A stretch of 9,613 bases of DNA from Gemmatimonadota bacterium. Lineage in GTDB: Bacteria; Gemmatimonadota; Gemmatimonadetes; Gemmatimonadales; GWC2-71-9. Below are positions 1 through 5,763 of the stretch, piece by piece (position 1 is the stretch's first letter; every line of letters begins with the position of its first letter). The notes under the pieces are model-generated. The model saw only the letters and a program-made list of their open reading frames with translations, ran no database searches and was not told the DNA's origin. A program made the position numbers and the translations under genes. The stretch lies in assembly GCA_029859185.1 (NCBI GenBank), contig JAOUDR010000069.1, positions 1 to 9,613 on the forward strand. The letters are read 5' to 3'.

Positions 1-641
1 GAGGCGAAGTCCTGGCTCTCGTCATCATCGTCACGACGCTGCTGGCGCTGAGCCTGCGGTCGTTTGTTCCCGCGCTCGCGTCGCTCGACAAGAGCGCCAT
101 CATTCTCGTGGCCACCGTGCTCTTCTTCCTCTTCAAGGTCGTCTCGCTGGAGGATCTCGAGGGCACCTCCTGGAACATCATCTTGCTGTTCGGCGGCGCC
201 ATGAGCCTGGGCTTCTGCCTGTGGCAGACCGGTGCGGCGGCCTGGCTCGCCGTCCACTGGCTGGGCCTCTTCCACGACACCCAGCCATTCGTCTTCGTGA
301 TGGGCATTTCCGCGTTCGTGCTCGTGATGACCAACCTGATCATGAACGTGGCCGCCATCGCGATTACCATGCCGGTGGCCCTGGTCATCGCCCCGTACGT
401 CGGCGTGGCACCCGAGGTCGTGTTCTTTGCCTGTCTCGTCACGGCGGGGATGCCGTTCCTGCTCCTGGTGGGGGCCGCTCCCAACGCCATTGCCTACACC
501 AGCAACCAGTTCACCGTCCGGGAGTTCTTCCGGGCCGGCATCCCGGCCAGCCTGCTCCTCCTCGCGGTCTTGGCCCTGTTCGTCCTGTTGATCTGGCCGG
601 CGATGGGCATGCCGGTCCTCCAGCCCACGACCGGCTCGTAA
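1..641 (+). CDS. SLC13/DASS-like anion permease, C-terminal part (5' end outside the window)
   Basis: The reading frame is open from the window edge (first full codon at 3) to TAA at 639-641, so only the last ~212 residues are visible. They are almost all hydrophobic and can be read as about six membrane segments or re-entrant hairpins. The block around IILLFGGAMSLGF and the later APNAIAYTS stretch resemble the conserved second half of SLC13/DASS (ion transporter superfamily) permeases, where the APNAIAYTS-like motif helps form the substrate and sodium site. The usual SNT motif of the TNL..NTA block reads MNV here (TNLIMNVAAIA), so substrate and coupling ion may differ from classic members. 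SLC13 relatives move sulfate, dicarboxylates or similar anions. Sulfate or another sulfur oxyanion is an attractive guess from the neighbours, but the sequence does not show it. A 92-nt gap separates it from rex. Confidence 0.75.
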   Translation, partial: GEVLALVIIVTTLLALSLRSFVPALASLDKSAIILVATVLFFLFKVVSLEDLEGTSWNIILLFGGAMSLGFCLWQTGAAAWLAVHWLGLFHDTQPFVFVMGISAFVLVMTNLIMNVAAIAITMPVALVIAPYVGVAPEVVFFACLVTAGMPFLLLVGAAPNAIAYTSNQFTVREFFRAGIPASLLLLAVLALFVLLIWPAMGMPVLQPTTGS

Positions 642-715
642 CGGCGCACCCATGCTGGGCGATCCGGGGAGGCTTGACGGAACGCGAACACGATGGCAAT
701 GTGCAGGCAGGCAAT

Positions 716-731
716 CGTGATGAAAATCGCA
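716..731. promoter_or_regulatory. Candidate Rex-type operator before rex
   Basis: The sequence reads CGTGA, six bases (TGAAAA), then TCGCA: a near-palindrome matching the TGTGA-N6-TCACA arrangement of Rex and CRP/FNR sites at 8 of 10 half-site bases. It ends two bases before the rex ATG, where a bound repressor would block transcription or early elongation. The same pattern with an A-rich spacer recurs twice upstream of aprB. That this is a site for the adjacent Rex protein is inference. Confidence 0.5.
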
Positions 732-733
732 TA

Positions 734-1384
734 ATGGGGTTGCGCGTGGCTCGCCTGCGGAGACTGGTCCTCGAACGGTTGATGCGGTACTACCGGTTCC
801 TCTCGGAGGGCCGCGGTCGCAGACCGGCGCCAACCGTCACCAGCGCCGAGATCGCCGACGCGTTGGACATCGACCCCACCCAGGTGCGCAAAGACCTCGG
901 CGCCATCGGGCTCCTGGGCATGGGGCGGGTGGGATTCGACGCGTGCGAGATCTGCCGCGCCATCCGGATCGTGCTGGGGTTCGATCAGCCCTACCACGCC
1001 GTCCTCGTCGGGGCGGGCCATCTGGGCACGGCGCTGATGGCCTACGCCCGGTTCTCCCAGTACGGCCTCAACGTCTCCGCGGCATTCGACACGGACCGGC
1101 GCAAGATCGGCCATCTCGTGGCTGGACGTCGGGTTCGCTCCACCCGCACCCTCGCCTCTTATATCACGCGGCACGACATCCGCCTCGCCATTCTCACGAC
1201 GCCGGTGGAGGCGGCGCAGAAGGTCACCGACCGTCTGGTCGCCGCCGGCATCGAGGCGATCTGGAACTTCACCCCCACCCGGCTGACGGTCCCCCCCAAC
1301 GTGTTCGTCCGCAACGAGCACATCTCGCTGGGCCTGTCGGAGTTGGCCTATCACCTCACCCACCTCGACGTAACACGCCGATAG
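734..1384 (+). CDS. rex: Rex-family redox-sensing transcriptional repressor
   Basis: This 216-residue protein matches Rex in length (about 210) and two-domain layout. Rex represses redox and energy genes and leaves DNA when NADH rises. Residues 14-70 form the winged helix, with SAEIADALDIDPTQVRKDL carrying the conserved QVRKD recognition segment. Residues 87-180 form the Rossmann domain, with GAGHLG at 93-98 and AFD at 117-119 as the NAD(H)-binding elements. The WNFTP block (177-181) and the tail HISLGLSELAYHL (196-208) match the Rex C-terminus. The wing reads GAIGLLGMGRVGF instead of the usual SYFG.FG.RGVGY type, so this is a divergent member. ATG 734 is chosen because it gives a full-length N-terminal helix. 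The frame stays open upstream to 221, but that stretch overlaps the permease and shows no Rex similarity. The ribosome site is weak, and a candidate operator lies immediately before the start. Confidence 0.9.
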   Translation: MGLRVARLRRLVLERLMRYYRFLSEGRGRRPAPTVTSAEIADALDIDPTQVRKDLGAIGLLGMGRVGFDACEICRAIRIVLGFDQPYHAVLVGAGHLGTALMAYARFSQYGLNVSAAFDTDRRKIGHLVAGRRVRSTRTLASYITRHDIRLAILTTPVEAAQKVTDRLVAAGIEAIWNFTPTRLTVPPNVFVRNEHISLGLSELAYHLTHLDVTRR

Positions 1385-1394
1385 CGGGTCAATC

Positions 1395-1417
1395 GCTGCG
1401 ACCGTTGCGGTCGCAGT
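1395..1417 (+). terminator. Stem-loop after rex, possible terminator
   Basis: Ten bases after the rex stop, CTGCGACCG (1396-1404) pairs perfectly with CGGTCGCAG (1408-1416) around a 3-nt TTG loop, with a possible G-U closing pair at 1395/1417. The following TATTCCTT is only partly T-rich, so intrinsic termination is plausible but not certain. Confidence 0.55.
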
Positions 1418-1528
1418 ATTCCTTAGATAGCACGGATGTCAGGCGAACGCCCCGTGCCCTCCCCCCTCCCCGAACAAACGACGCTGCGTCGTATGCCGCC
1501 CGCTTTCCTCGTCCCCCGCGCGTGCAAA

Positions 1529-1551
1529 CACCTGGTTTCCACTCCCAGGTG
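1529..1551. repeat. Perfect 7-bp inverted repeat
   Basis: CACCTGG (1529-1535) and CCAGGTG (1545-1551) are exact reverse complements separated by 9 nt. It could be a protein-binding palindrome or an RNA hairpin. No T-tract follows, so it is not an obvious intrinsic terminator. Confidence 0.4.
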
Positions 1552-1648
1552 AAACGCGACTCCAGTGGTCGGCATTGAATCGAGAAAAGTATCACACATC
1601 CCCTTGACGAACGCCGTTCCATGGTGGAGATTGCGCCGTATCAGTAAC

Positions 1649-1664
1649 TGTGAAAAAAATCGCG
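1649..1664. promoter_or_regulatory. Candidate Rex-type operator 1 upstream of aprB
   Basis: TGTGA, six A residues, then TCGCG: the left half-site is a perfect TGTGA and the right half keeps three of five bases of TCACA. The core GAAAATCGC resembles the palindrome before rex. It lies exactly 32 bp upstream of the second site. Confidence 0.45.
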
Positions 1665-1680
1665 TATGGACTAGTAGACC

Positions 1681-1696
1681 CGTGAGAGAAATCACG
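1681..1696. promoter_or_regulatory. Candidate Rex-type operator 2 upstream of aprB
   Basis: CGTGA, GAGAAA, TCACG: a perfect 5-bp inverted repeat with the 6-bp spacing of Rex and CRP/FNR operators. It is the most symmetrical of the sites in the window. The start-to-start distance of 32 bp to the previous site is close to three helical turns, so two bound dimers would sit on the same face of the DNA. Confidence 0.55.
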
Positions 1697-1983
1697 TAAT
1701 CGTTTTCCAGGACGTGCCAGTGGCCAGTCGACAACGGCCGCACCCCTCGCCGAGGCGGGCCCCGCCCACGCGAGATTGCAGTTCCGCTCGGAGGTCGTCG
1801 GTTCCTCCCCCACCCCGAGCCCTCCAACAAGCACACTACCAGCGAATCCCGAGTCGTTTCGTGCGGAATACGGCGGCGGCCGGGACGGCTACGGCTCCGA
1901 CGCTGAGCCCGATCCTATCACCTGGGTCCACCGCTCGGCATGACGTGCAATACGAGGTGGCGCCAACCTTTTTCCAATCGCCC

Positions 1984-1988
1984 GGAGG
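1984..1988 (+). promoter_or_regulatory. Ribosome binding site of aprB
   Basis: GGAGG sits six bases before ATG 1995. It fixes the aprB start and argues against the overlapping small open frame that begins at 1714. Confidence 0.8.
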
Positions 1989-1994
1989 CGGAGA

Positions 1995-2462
1995 ATGCCA
2001 AGTTTCGTGATTCCGGACAAGTGTGACGGCTGCAAGGCCTTGGACAAGACGGCCTGCCAATACATTTGCCCGAACGACCTCATGGTGCTCGACAAACAGA
2101 CCATGAAGGCCTTCAACCAAGACCCCCAGATGTGCTGGGAGTGCTACAGCTGCGTCAAGATCTGCCCGAACCAGGCGATCGAGGTGCGCGGCTACGCCGA
2201 CTTCGTGCCCATGGGCGCGAGCGTCACCGCCATGCGCAGTAGCGAAGACATCATGTGGACCATCCAGTTCCGCGACCGGAGCATCAAGCCGAAGCGGTTC
2301 AAGTTCCCACACCGGCGCGGCGTCCAGGAAGGTATGGCCCAACCGTTCGATCAGTTCCCCACCGGCGACGCGGACCTCAAGAGCCCGACGTTGATGTCTG
2401 AGCCGGCCGGGCTGAACACCGAGCGGGGCAAGGTAAAGATCGACAAGGTGCTGACGCTGTAA
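1995..2462 (+). CDS. aprB: Adenylylsulfate (APS) reductase beta subunit, two [4Fe-4S]
   Basis: This 155-residue iron-sulfur subunit passes electrons between the quinone side (Qmo) and the FAD in AprA, in the cytoplasm. Two ferredoxin-type cysteine sets are intact: C10, C13, C21, C25 (the long C-x7-C gap is typical of AprB) and C47, C50, C53, C57. Trp48 within the second motif matches the tryptophan placed between cluster and flavin in known AprB structures. From about residue 60 the chain has no cysteines and forms the long tail (PMGASVTAMR, WTIQFRDRSIKPKRFKFP) that in known structures wraps around AprA. Length is normal for the family. It is the first gene of the apr-qmo block, 64 nt ahead of aprA, with a consensus ribosome site. 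The reaction direction in this organism cannot be told from the protein. Confidence 0.97.
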   Translation: MPSFVIPDKCDGCKALDKTACQYICPNDLMVLDKQTMKAFNQDPQMCWECYSCVKICPNQAIEVRGYADFVPMGASVTAMRSSEDIMWTIQFRDRSIKPKRFKFPHRRGVQEGMAQPFDQFPTGDADLKSPTLMSEPAGLNTERGKVKIDKVLTL

Positions 2463-2526
2463 TCCGGCCGCGCGGTGCGCGCGACGCCAGGTTCTTGGGC
2501 GGAAACTTCTGAGGAGAGTCGCGACA

Positions 2527-4419
2527 ATGACGCAATTCGAGACTGTGACGGTCGAAACCGACCTGTTGATCTGCGGCGGCGGGATGGCCGCCTGCGGCGC
2601 GGCGGTGGAGGCATCCTATTGGGCCAAGCAGCACGGGCTGAAGGTCACTTTGGTCGACAAGGCCGCCATGGACCGCTCAGGCGCGGTCGCCATGGGCCTG
2701 TCGGCCATCAACCAGTACGTGGATCTGAACAGCGGCAACAACACCCTCAAGGACTACGTCGACTACGTCCGTAATGACCTGATGGGCATCACGCGAGAAG
2801 ATCTGGTGGTCAGCATCGCCCGCCACGTGGACTCCACGGTGCATCTGTTCGAGAAGTGGGGCCTGCCCATCTGGAAAGACAAGGACGGCAACTACGTCCA
2901 CGAGGGCCGCTGGCAGCTGATGATCAACGGCGAGTCGTACAAGGTGATCGTGGCGGAAGCCGCCAAGAACGCCTTGAAGGAAGCCAAGGGCGAGTACTAC
3001 GAGCGTGTCTTCATCACGCATCCGCTGGTGGATGGCGACAAGTGCGTGGGCGCGATCGGGTTCAGCGTGCGCGAGAACAAGGTCTACATCTTCAAGGCCA
3101 AGGCGACCCTCGTCGCGATGGGCGGCGCAGTGCACGTCTTCAAGCCGCGCTCGACCGGCGAGGGCTTCGGGCGCTCCTGGTACCCACCGTTCAACTCGGG
3201 CGCCAGCGCGTTCTTCACGATCTACGGCGGCGCCGAGATGACCTGTCAGGAAGTGCGGTTCATCCCGGTCCGCTTCAAGGACGCGTACGGTCCGGTCGGG
3301 GCCTGGTTCCTCCTCTTCAAGGCCATGGCCACGAACGCGCAAGGCGGCAACTACATGAAGGACAATGCCGCCGAGCTCGACAAGTGGGAGCCGTACGGCA
3401 AGGTCAAACCGGCCCCCGCCAACATCCGCAACTGGCTCATGATGCTGGACGTGATGGACGGCAAGAGCCCGATCTACATGCAGACCGCGGATGCCATCAA
3501 GAAGATCACCGACCAGGCCGCCGACGAGAAGGAAGCCAAGAAGAAGCTGAAGGAGCTCGAATCCGAGGCGTGGGAAGACTTCCTCGACATGACGATCTCC
3601 CAGGCCATTCTCTGGGCGGCCACGAACGTCGAGCCCGACAAGAAGCCGTCCGAGATCATGGCGTGCGATCCGTACTTCATCGGCTCACACTCCGGTGCCT
3701 CGGGCGCGTGGCTGTCCGGTCCGGAAGACCTCCAGACCAGCGAGACCAAGAGTGAGTATTTCTGGGGCTACCCGCACATGACCACGGTCAGCGGGATGTT
3801 CGCCGCCGGCGATGCTTCGGGAGCCTCGAGCCACAAGTTCTCCTCGGGCTCGCATGCCGAAGGCCGCATCGCGGCCAAGGCGGCTCTGTCCTACATCGTC
3901 GACCACCCTGAGCCGCCCAAAGTGGATCAGGCCATGATCGACGGGCTGCTGAAGGAAGTGCTCCAGCCCCTCGAGACCTTCGAGAAGCACAAGGGGGCCA
4001 CCACGGATCCCGACATCAATCCGAACTACATCCGCCCGCAGCAGTTCATGTACCGGCTGCAGAAGATCATGGATGAGTATGCGGGCGGGGTGTCGAGCCA
4101 GTTCAAGACCAGCGACAAGCTCCTCGAGAAGGGCCTGGAACTCATGGCCTTCCTCAAGACGGACAAGGAGCATCTCGCGGCGGAGAACCTGCACGAGCTG
4201 ATGCGGGCCTGGGAGAACGTGCACCGCATGTATCAGGCGGAGGCGCATATGCGCTCGATCCTGTTCCGCGAGGAGACGCGCTGGCCGGGTTACTACTTCC
4301 GCGCCGACAAGCCGACCATGGACAACACCAACTGGTTGGCGTTCTGCAACTGCGTGTACCACAAGGACACGGGCGAGTGGGACATGATCAAACGACCCGT
4401 GAAGTACATCACGAAGTAG
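2527..4419 (+). CDS. aprA: Adenylylsulfate (APS) reductase alpha subunit, FAD-binding catalytic
   Basis: This 630-residue flavoprotein carries the active site interconverting APS with sulfite and AMP through a flavin-sulfite adduct. It belongs to the fumarate reductase/succinate dehydrogenase flavoprotein superfamily. The N-terminal dinucleotide fold shows LLICGGGMAACGAA (13-26), followed by VTLVDKAAMDRSGAVAMG, where the FAD contacts lie. EVRFIPVRFKDAYGPVGAWF (242-261) contains the arginine-rich active-site block, and FIGSHSGASGAW (384-395) holds the conserved active-site histidine, H388. SSHKFSSGSHAEGRIAAKA (near 440-457) is the second FAD-binding block. The helical C-terminal domain follows and ends close to the usual 620-660 residues. 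GAGGAG at 2511-2516 is the ribosome site for ATG 2527. It is cotranscribed with aprB, and a very strong hairpin begins 9 nt after its stop. No frameshift or missing key residue is seen. Confidence 0.98.
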   Translation: MTQFETVTVETDLLICGGGMAACGAAVEASYWAKQHGLKVTLVDKAAMDRSGAVAMGLSAINQYVDLNSGNNTLKDYVDYVRNDLMGITREDLVVSIARHVDSTVHLFEKWGLPIWKDKDGNYVHEGRWQLMINGESYKVIVAEAAKNALKEAKGEYYERVFITHPLVDGDKCVGAIGFSVRENKVYIFKAKATLVAMGGAVHVFKPRSTGEGFGRSWYPPFNSGASAFFTIYGGAEMTCQEVRFIPVRFKDAYGPVGAWFLLFKAMATNAQGGNYMKDNAAELDKWEPYGKVKPAPANIRNWLMMLDVMDGKSPIYMQTADAIKKITDQAADEKEAKKKLKELESEAWEDFLDMTISQAILWAATNVEPDKKPSEIMACDPYFIGSHSGASGAWLSGPEDLQTSETKSEYFWGYPHMTTVSGMFAAGDASGASSHKFSSGSHAEGRIAAKAALSYIVDHPEPPKVDQAMIDGLLKEVLQPLETFEKHKGATTDPDINPNYIRPQQFMYRLQKIMDEYAGGVSSQFKTSDKLLEKGLELMAFLKTDKEHLAAENLHELMRAWENVHRMYQAEAHMRSILFREETRWPGYYFRADKPTMDNTNWLAFCNCVYHKDTGEWDMIKRPVKYITK

Positions 4420-4428
4420 CAGTGCAAT

Positions 4429-4464
4429 CCGGTTCCCGGGCGCCGCACGGCGTCCGGGAACCGG
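4429..4464 (+). promoter_or_regulatory. Strong stem-loop directly after aprA
   Basis: CCGGTTCCCGG (4429-4439) pairs with CCGGGAACCGG (4454-4464), and the stem continues inward through one G-U and four G-C pairs to a GCAC tetraloop: 16 pairs in all. No T-tract follows, so I read it as an mRNA-stabilising, processing or attenuating element rather than a classic terminator. Smaller stems follow at 4471-4488 and 4503-4518, so the whole 4420-4600 gap is strongly structured. The 3' arm also matches a second partner at 4550-4561. Confidence 0.75.
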
Positions 4465-4587
4465 GCTCGGGTGCGCCACGGGGCGCGCTCCAGGCGAAAC
4501 GCCCGCCGGGTACGGCGGCATGGATGTGGTGAGGGGTGGCGGCGGAGCACGGTTCCCGGACCGGCCAACACCCCCTGCCAATCAACC

Positions 4588-4593
4588 GAGGAA
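4588..4593 (+). promoter_or_regulatory. Ribosome binding site deciding the GTG start at 4601
   Basis: GAGGAA lies seven bases before GTG 4601. The upstream in-frame ATG at 4520 has no comparably placed site of this kind and would add a low-complexity, GC-driven leader, so the GTG is preferred. Confidence 0.7.
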
Positions 4594-4600
4594 CCTCATC

Positions 4601-4879
4601 GTGGCACGTCAGACTTGCCCACACTGCGGCACTCGGCTCAGCAAGTGGCGCGTCCCTGAAGAGGCGACGTGGAGCGAGGAGTTCTTCTTCGTGTGCTTCG
4701 ATGACAGCTGCCCCTACTACCGGGAAGGCTGGGAGTGGATGATGGCGCAGTTCCGCCAAAGCGCGTCGTACCGCTTCGCGTTGAACCCCCGGACCGGCGC
4801 ACCGCTGCCGCTCCCGGTGTGGTCGGATGCCGCGACGCGCGAGATGATCATGGAGGATGCGGAAGGAGACGAGCAATGA
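4601..4879 (+). CDS. Small zinc-ribbon protein between aprA and the YkgJ gene
   Basis: I do not recognise a named family with certainty. From GTG 4601 the product is 92 residues. Two cysteine pairs, TCPHCG (C6, C9) and C32-FDDS-C37-P, form a C-x2-C-x22-C-x4-C pattern, the same spacing as Ogr/Delta-type phage zinc fingers, and suggest one bound zinc (or iron). The rest is rich in tryptophan and aromatics (WSEEFFFVCFDD, YYREGWEWMMAQF), then a proline-containing segment and an acidic tail ending EDAEGDEQ. No signal peptide or membrane segment is visible. The stop codon overlaps the next start (ATGA, 4876-4879), so it is translationally coupled to the YkgJ gene and through it to qmoA. A role as an accessory or assembly factor for Apr or Qmo is inference from context; a regulator with an Ogr-like finger is an alternative. 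Confidence 0.75.
   Translation: MARQTCPHCGTRLSKWRVPEEATWSEEFFFVCFDDSCPYYREGWEWMMAQFRQSASYRFALNPRTGAPLPLPVWSDAATREMIMEDAEGDEQ
4863..4868 (+). promoter_or_regulatory. Ribosome binding site of the YkgJ-family gene
   Basis: AAGGAG lies inside the end of the zinc-ribbon gene, seven bases before ATG 4876. It fixes this start over the in-frame ATG at 4735. Confidence 0.8.
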
Positions 4880-5763
4880 GTGACACGAACCGGGCCGCCA
4901 GCGACCAGGGTGCCCACCAGCCGCTGGCCGACCGCGTGCTCGCCGAGGCCCCGCGCCTGGGGCCGGACGACCGGTTCTCGTTTGCCTGTCACGCCGGCGT
5001 GCCCTGTTTCAACAAGTGCTGCCGCGACGTCAACATCTTCCTGTCTCCCTATGATGTCCTCCGGCTCAAACAGCGCCTGCGCATGACATCGGGTGAGTTC
5101 CTGGATCGCTACACCCTCATGCCCGTGCAGAAGGACATGCGGACCCCCGTGGTCGTGCTCCGCATGAACGCGGATGCCGAGAAGACGTGTCCCATGCTCA
5201 CGGACAGCGGGTGCGGGGTCTACACAGACCGCCCCTGGCCCTGCCGGATGTACCCTCTCGGGCTCGCGGCGCAGAAGGACACGCCGGACGGGTGGCAGGG
5301 CGAGCGGTTCTACTTCCTGCTGCACGACCAAGAATGCCGCGGGCATGCCGAGGCCAAGGAATGGACCGTGCGCGCGTGGCTGGATGACCAGCAGATCGAC
5401 GCGTACGATCAGTGGGGCGAAGCCTTCAAGGAGCTGACACTCCACAAGTTCTTCGAGGAAGGCGGCGTGCTCTCGCCGTCCAAGCTCCACATGTTCTTCA
5501 CCGCCTGCTACGACCTCGACAAGTTCCGCCGCTTCGTGTTCGACTCGACGCTGCTCCAGCGCTTCGAGGTCGACGAGGACTTCGTCGAAGAGATGCGGTA
5601 CGACGACGAGGCCCTGCTCCGGTTCGCCTTCCTGTGGGTGCGGTTCAGCCTCTTCGGGGAGCCGACCGTGCGGGCGAGACCCGAGGTCGTCGAGGCTTTC
5701 CAGGGATCGCTCGACAAGCGCGCGCTGTTCACCAACGCCGCTGCGGACGAGGCCACATCATGA
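4876..5763 (+). CDS. YkgJ-family cysteine-cluster protein
   Basis: This 295-residue soluble protein belongs to the YkgJ/CxxCxxCC family (UPF0153), whose members bind a metal ion or iron-sulfur cluster and whose biochemical role is poorly known. Visible landmarks are FSFACHAGVPCFNKCCRDV (C38, C44, C48, C49), then C105, GCGVYTDRPWPCRMYPLG (C113, C123), with RPxxCRxYP being the family hallmark. Two more cysteines are C154 and C211. The C-terminal third is acidic and aromatic, with FFTACYDLDKFRRFVF near 207-222. No transport signal is seen. Both ends overlap neighbours by ATGA (4876-4879 and 5760-5763), placing it in a tight unit with the zinc-ribbon gene and qmoA. Context suggests a part in making, repairing or joining the Apr/Qmo electron-transfer proteins; this is inference. 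Confidence 0.88.
   Translation: MSDTNRAASDQGAHQPLADRVLAEAPRLGPDDRFSFACHAGVPCFNKCCRDVNIFLSPYDVLRLKQRLRMTSGEFLDRYTLMPVQKDMRTPVVVLRMNADAEKTCPMLTDSGCGVYTDRPWPCRMYPLGLAAQKDTPDGWQGERFYFLLHDQECRGHAEAKEWTVRAWLDDQQIDAYDQWGEAFKELTLHKFFEEGGVLSPSKLHMFFTACYDLDKFRRFVFDSTLLQRFEVDEDFVEEMRYDDEALLRFAFLWVRFSLFGEPTVRARPEVVEAFQGSLDKRALFTNAAADEATS

Larger units (their letters stand above)
1385..1994. other. 610-nt non-coding interval upstream of aprB
   Basis: I find no convincing gene here; short open frames on both strands lack family features. The interval holds the rex stem-loop, an inverted repeat at 1529-1551, two Rex/CRP-like palindromes at 1649-1696 and a further half-matching one at 1581-1596, a TTGACG hexamer at 1604-1609 (a possible -35 box), and a GC-rich 5-bp stem at 1754-1758/1762-1766. 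The stretch 1571-1710 is visibly richer in A and T than its surroundings, as expected for a promoter region. No convincing -10 box is visible. If transcription starts near 1640, aprB would have a leader of about 350 nt. Confidence 0.7.

Noticed and set aside
221..733. Upstream in-frame extension of rex
   Set aside because: It overlaps the permease gene in another frame, is arginine- and proline-rich as expected for out-of-frame GC-rich DNA, and would make Rex far too long.
1631..1660. TTGCGC and AAAAAT as a -35/-10 promoter for aprB
   Set aside because: Only 3 of 6 and 4 of 6 matches with an 18-bp spacer; too weak to annotate.
1779..1830. Possible tRNA-like T-arm (GGTCGTCGGTTC region)
   Set aside because: No consistent acceptor, D or anticodon arms can be formed, and the T-loop consensus is absent.
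1714..2010. A 98-codon open frame on the plus strand before aprB
   Set aside because: Low-complexity composition, no motif, no ribosome site of note, and it overlaps the well-supported aprB start.
2469..2481. CGCGC-GGT-GCGCG hairpin between aprB and aprA
   Set aside because: Only 5 bp in alternating CG sequence, easily expected by chance in this GC-rich DNA, with no T-tract; not listed as a feature.
4520..4600. ATG start 27 codons upstream for the zinc-ribbon gene
   Set aside because: The added residues are a glycine/proline/arginine-rich translation of the structured intercistronic RNA, while GTG 4601 has a GAGGAA at proper spacing.
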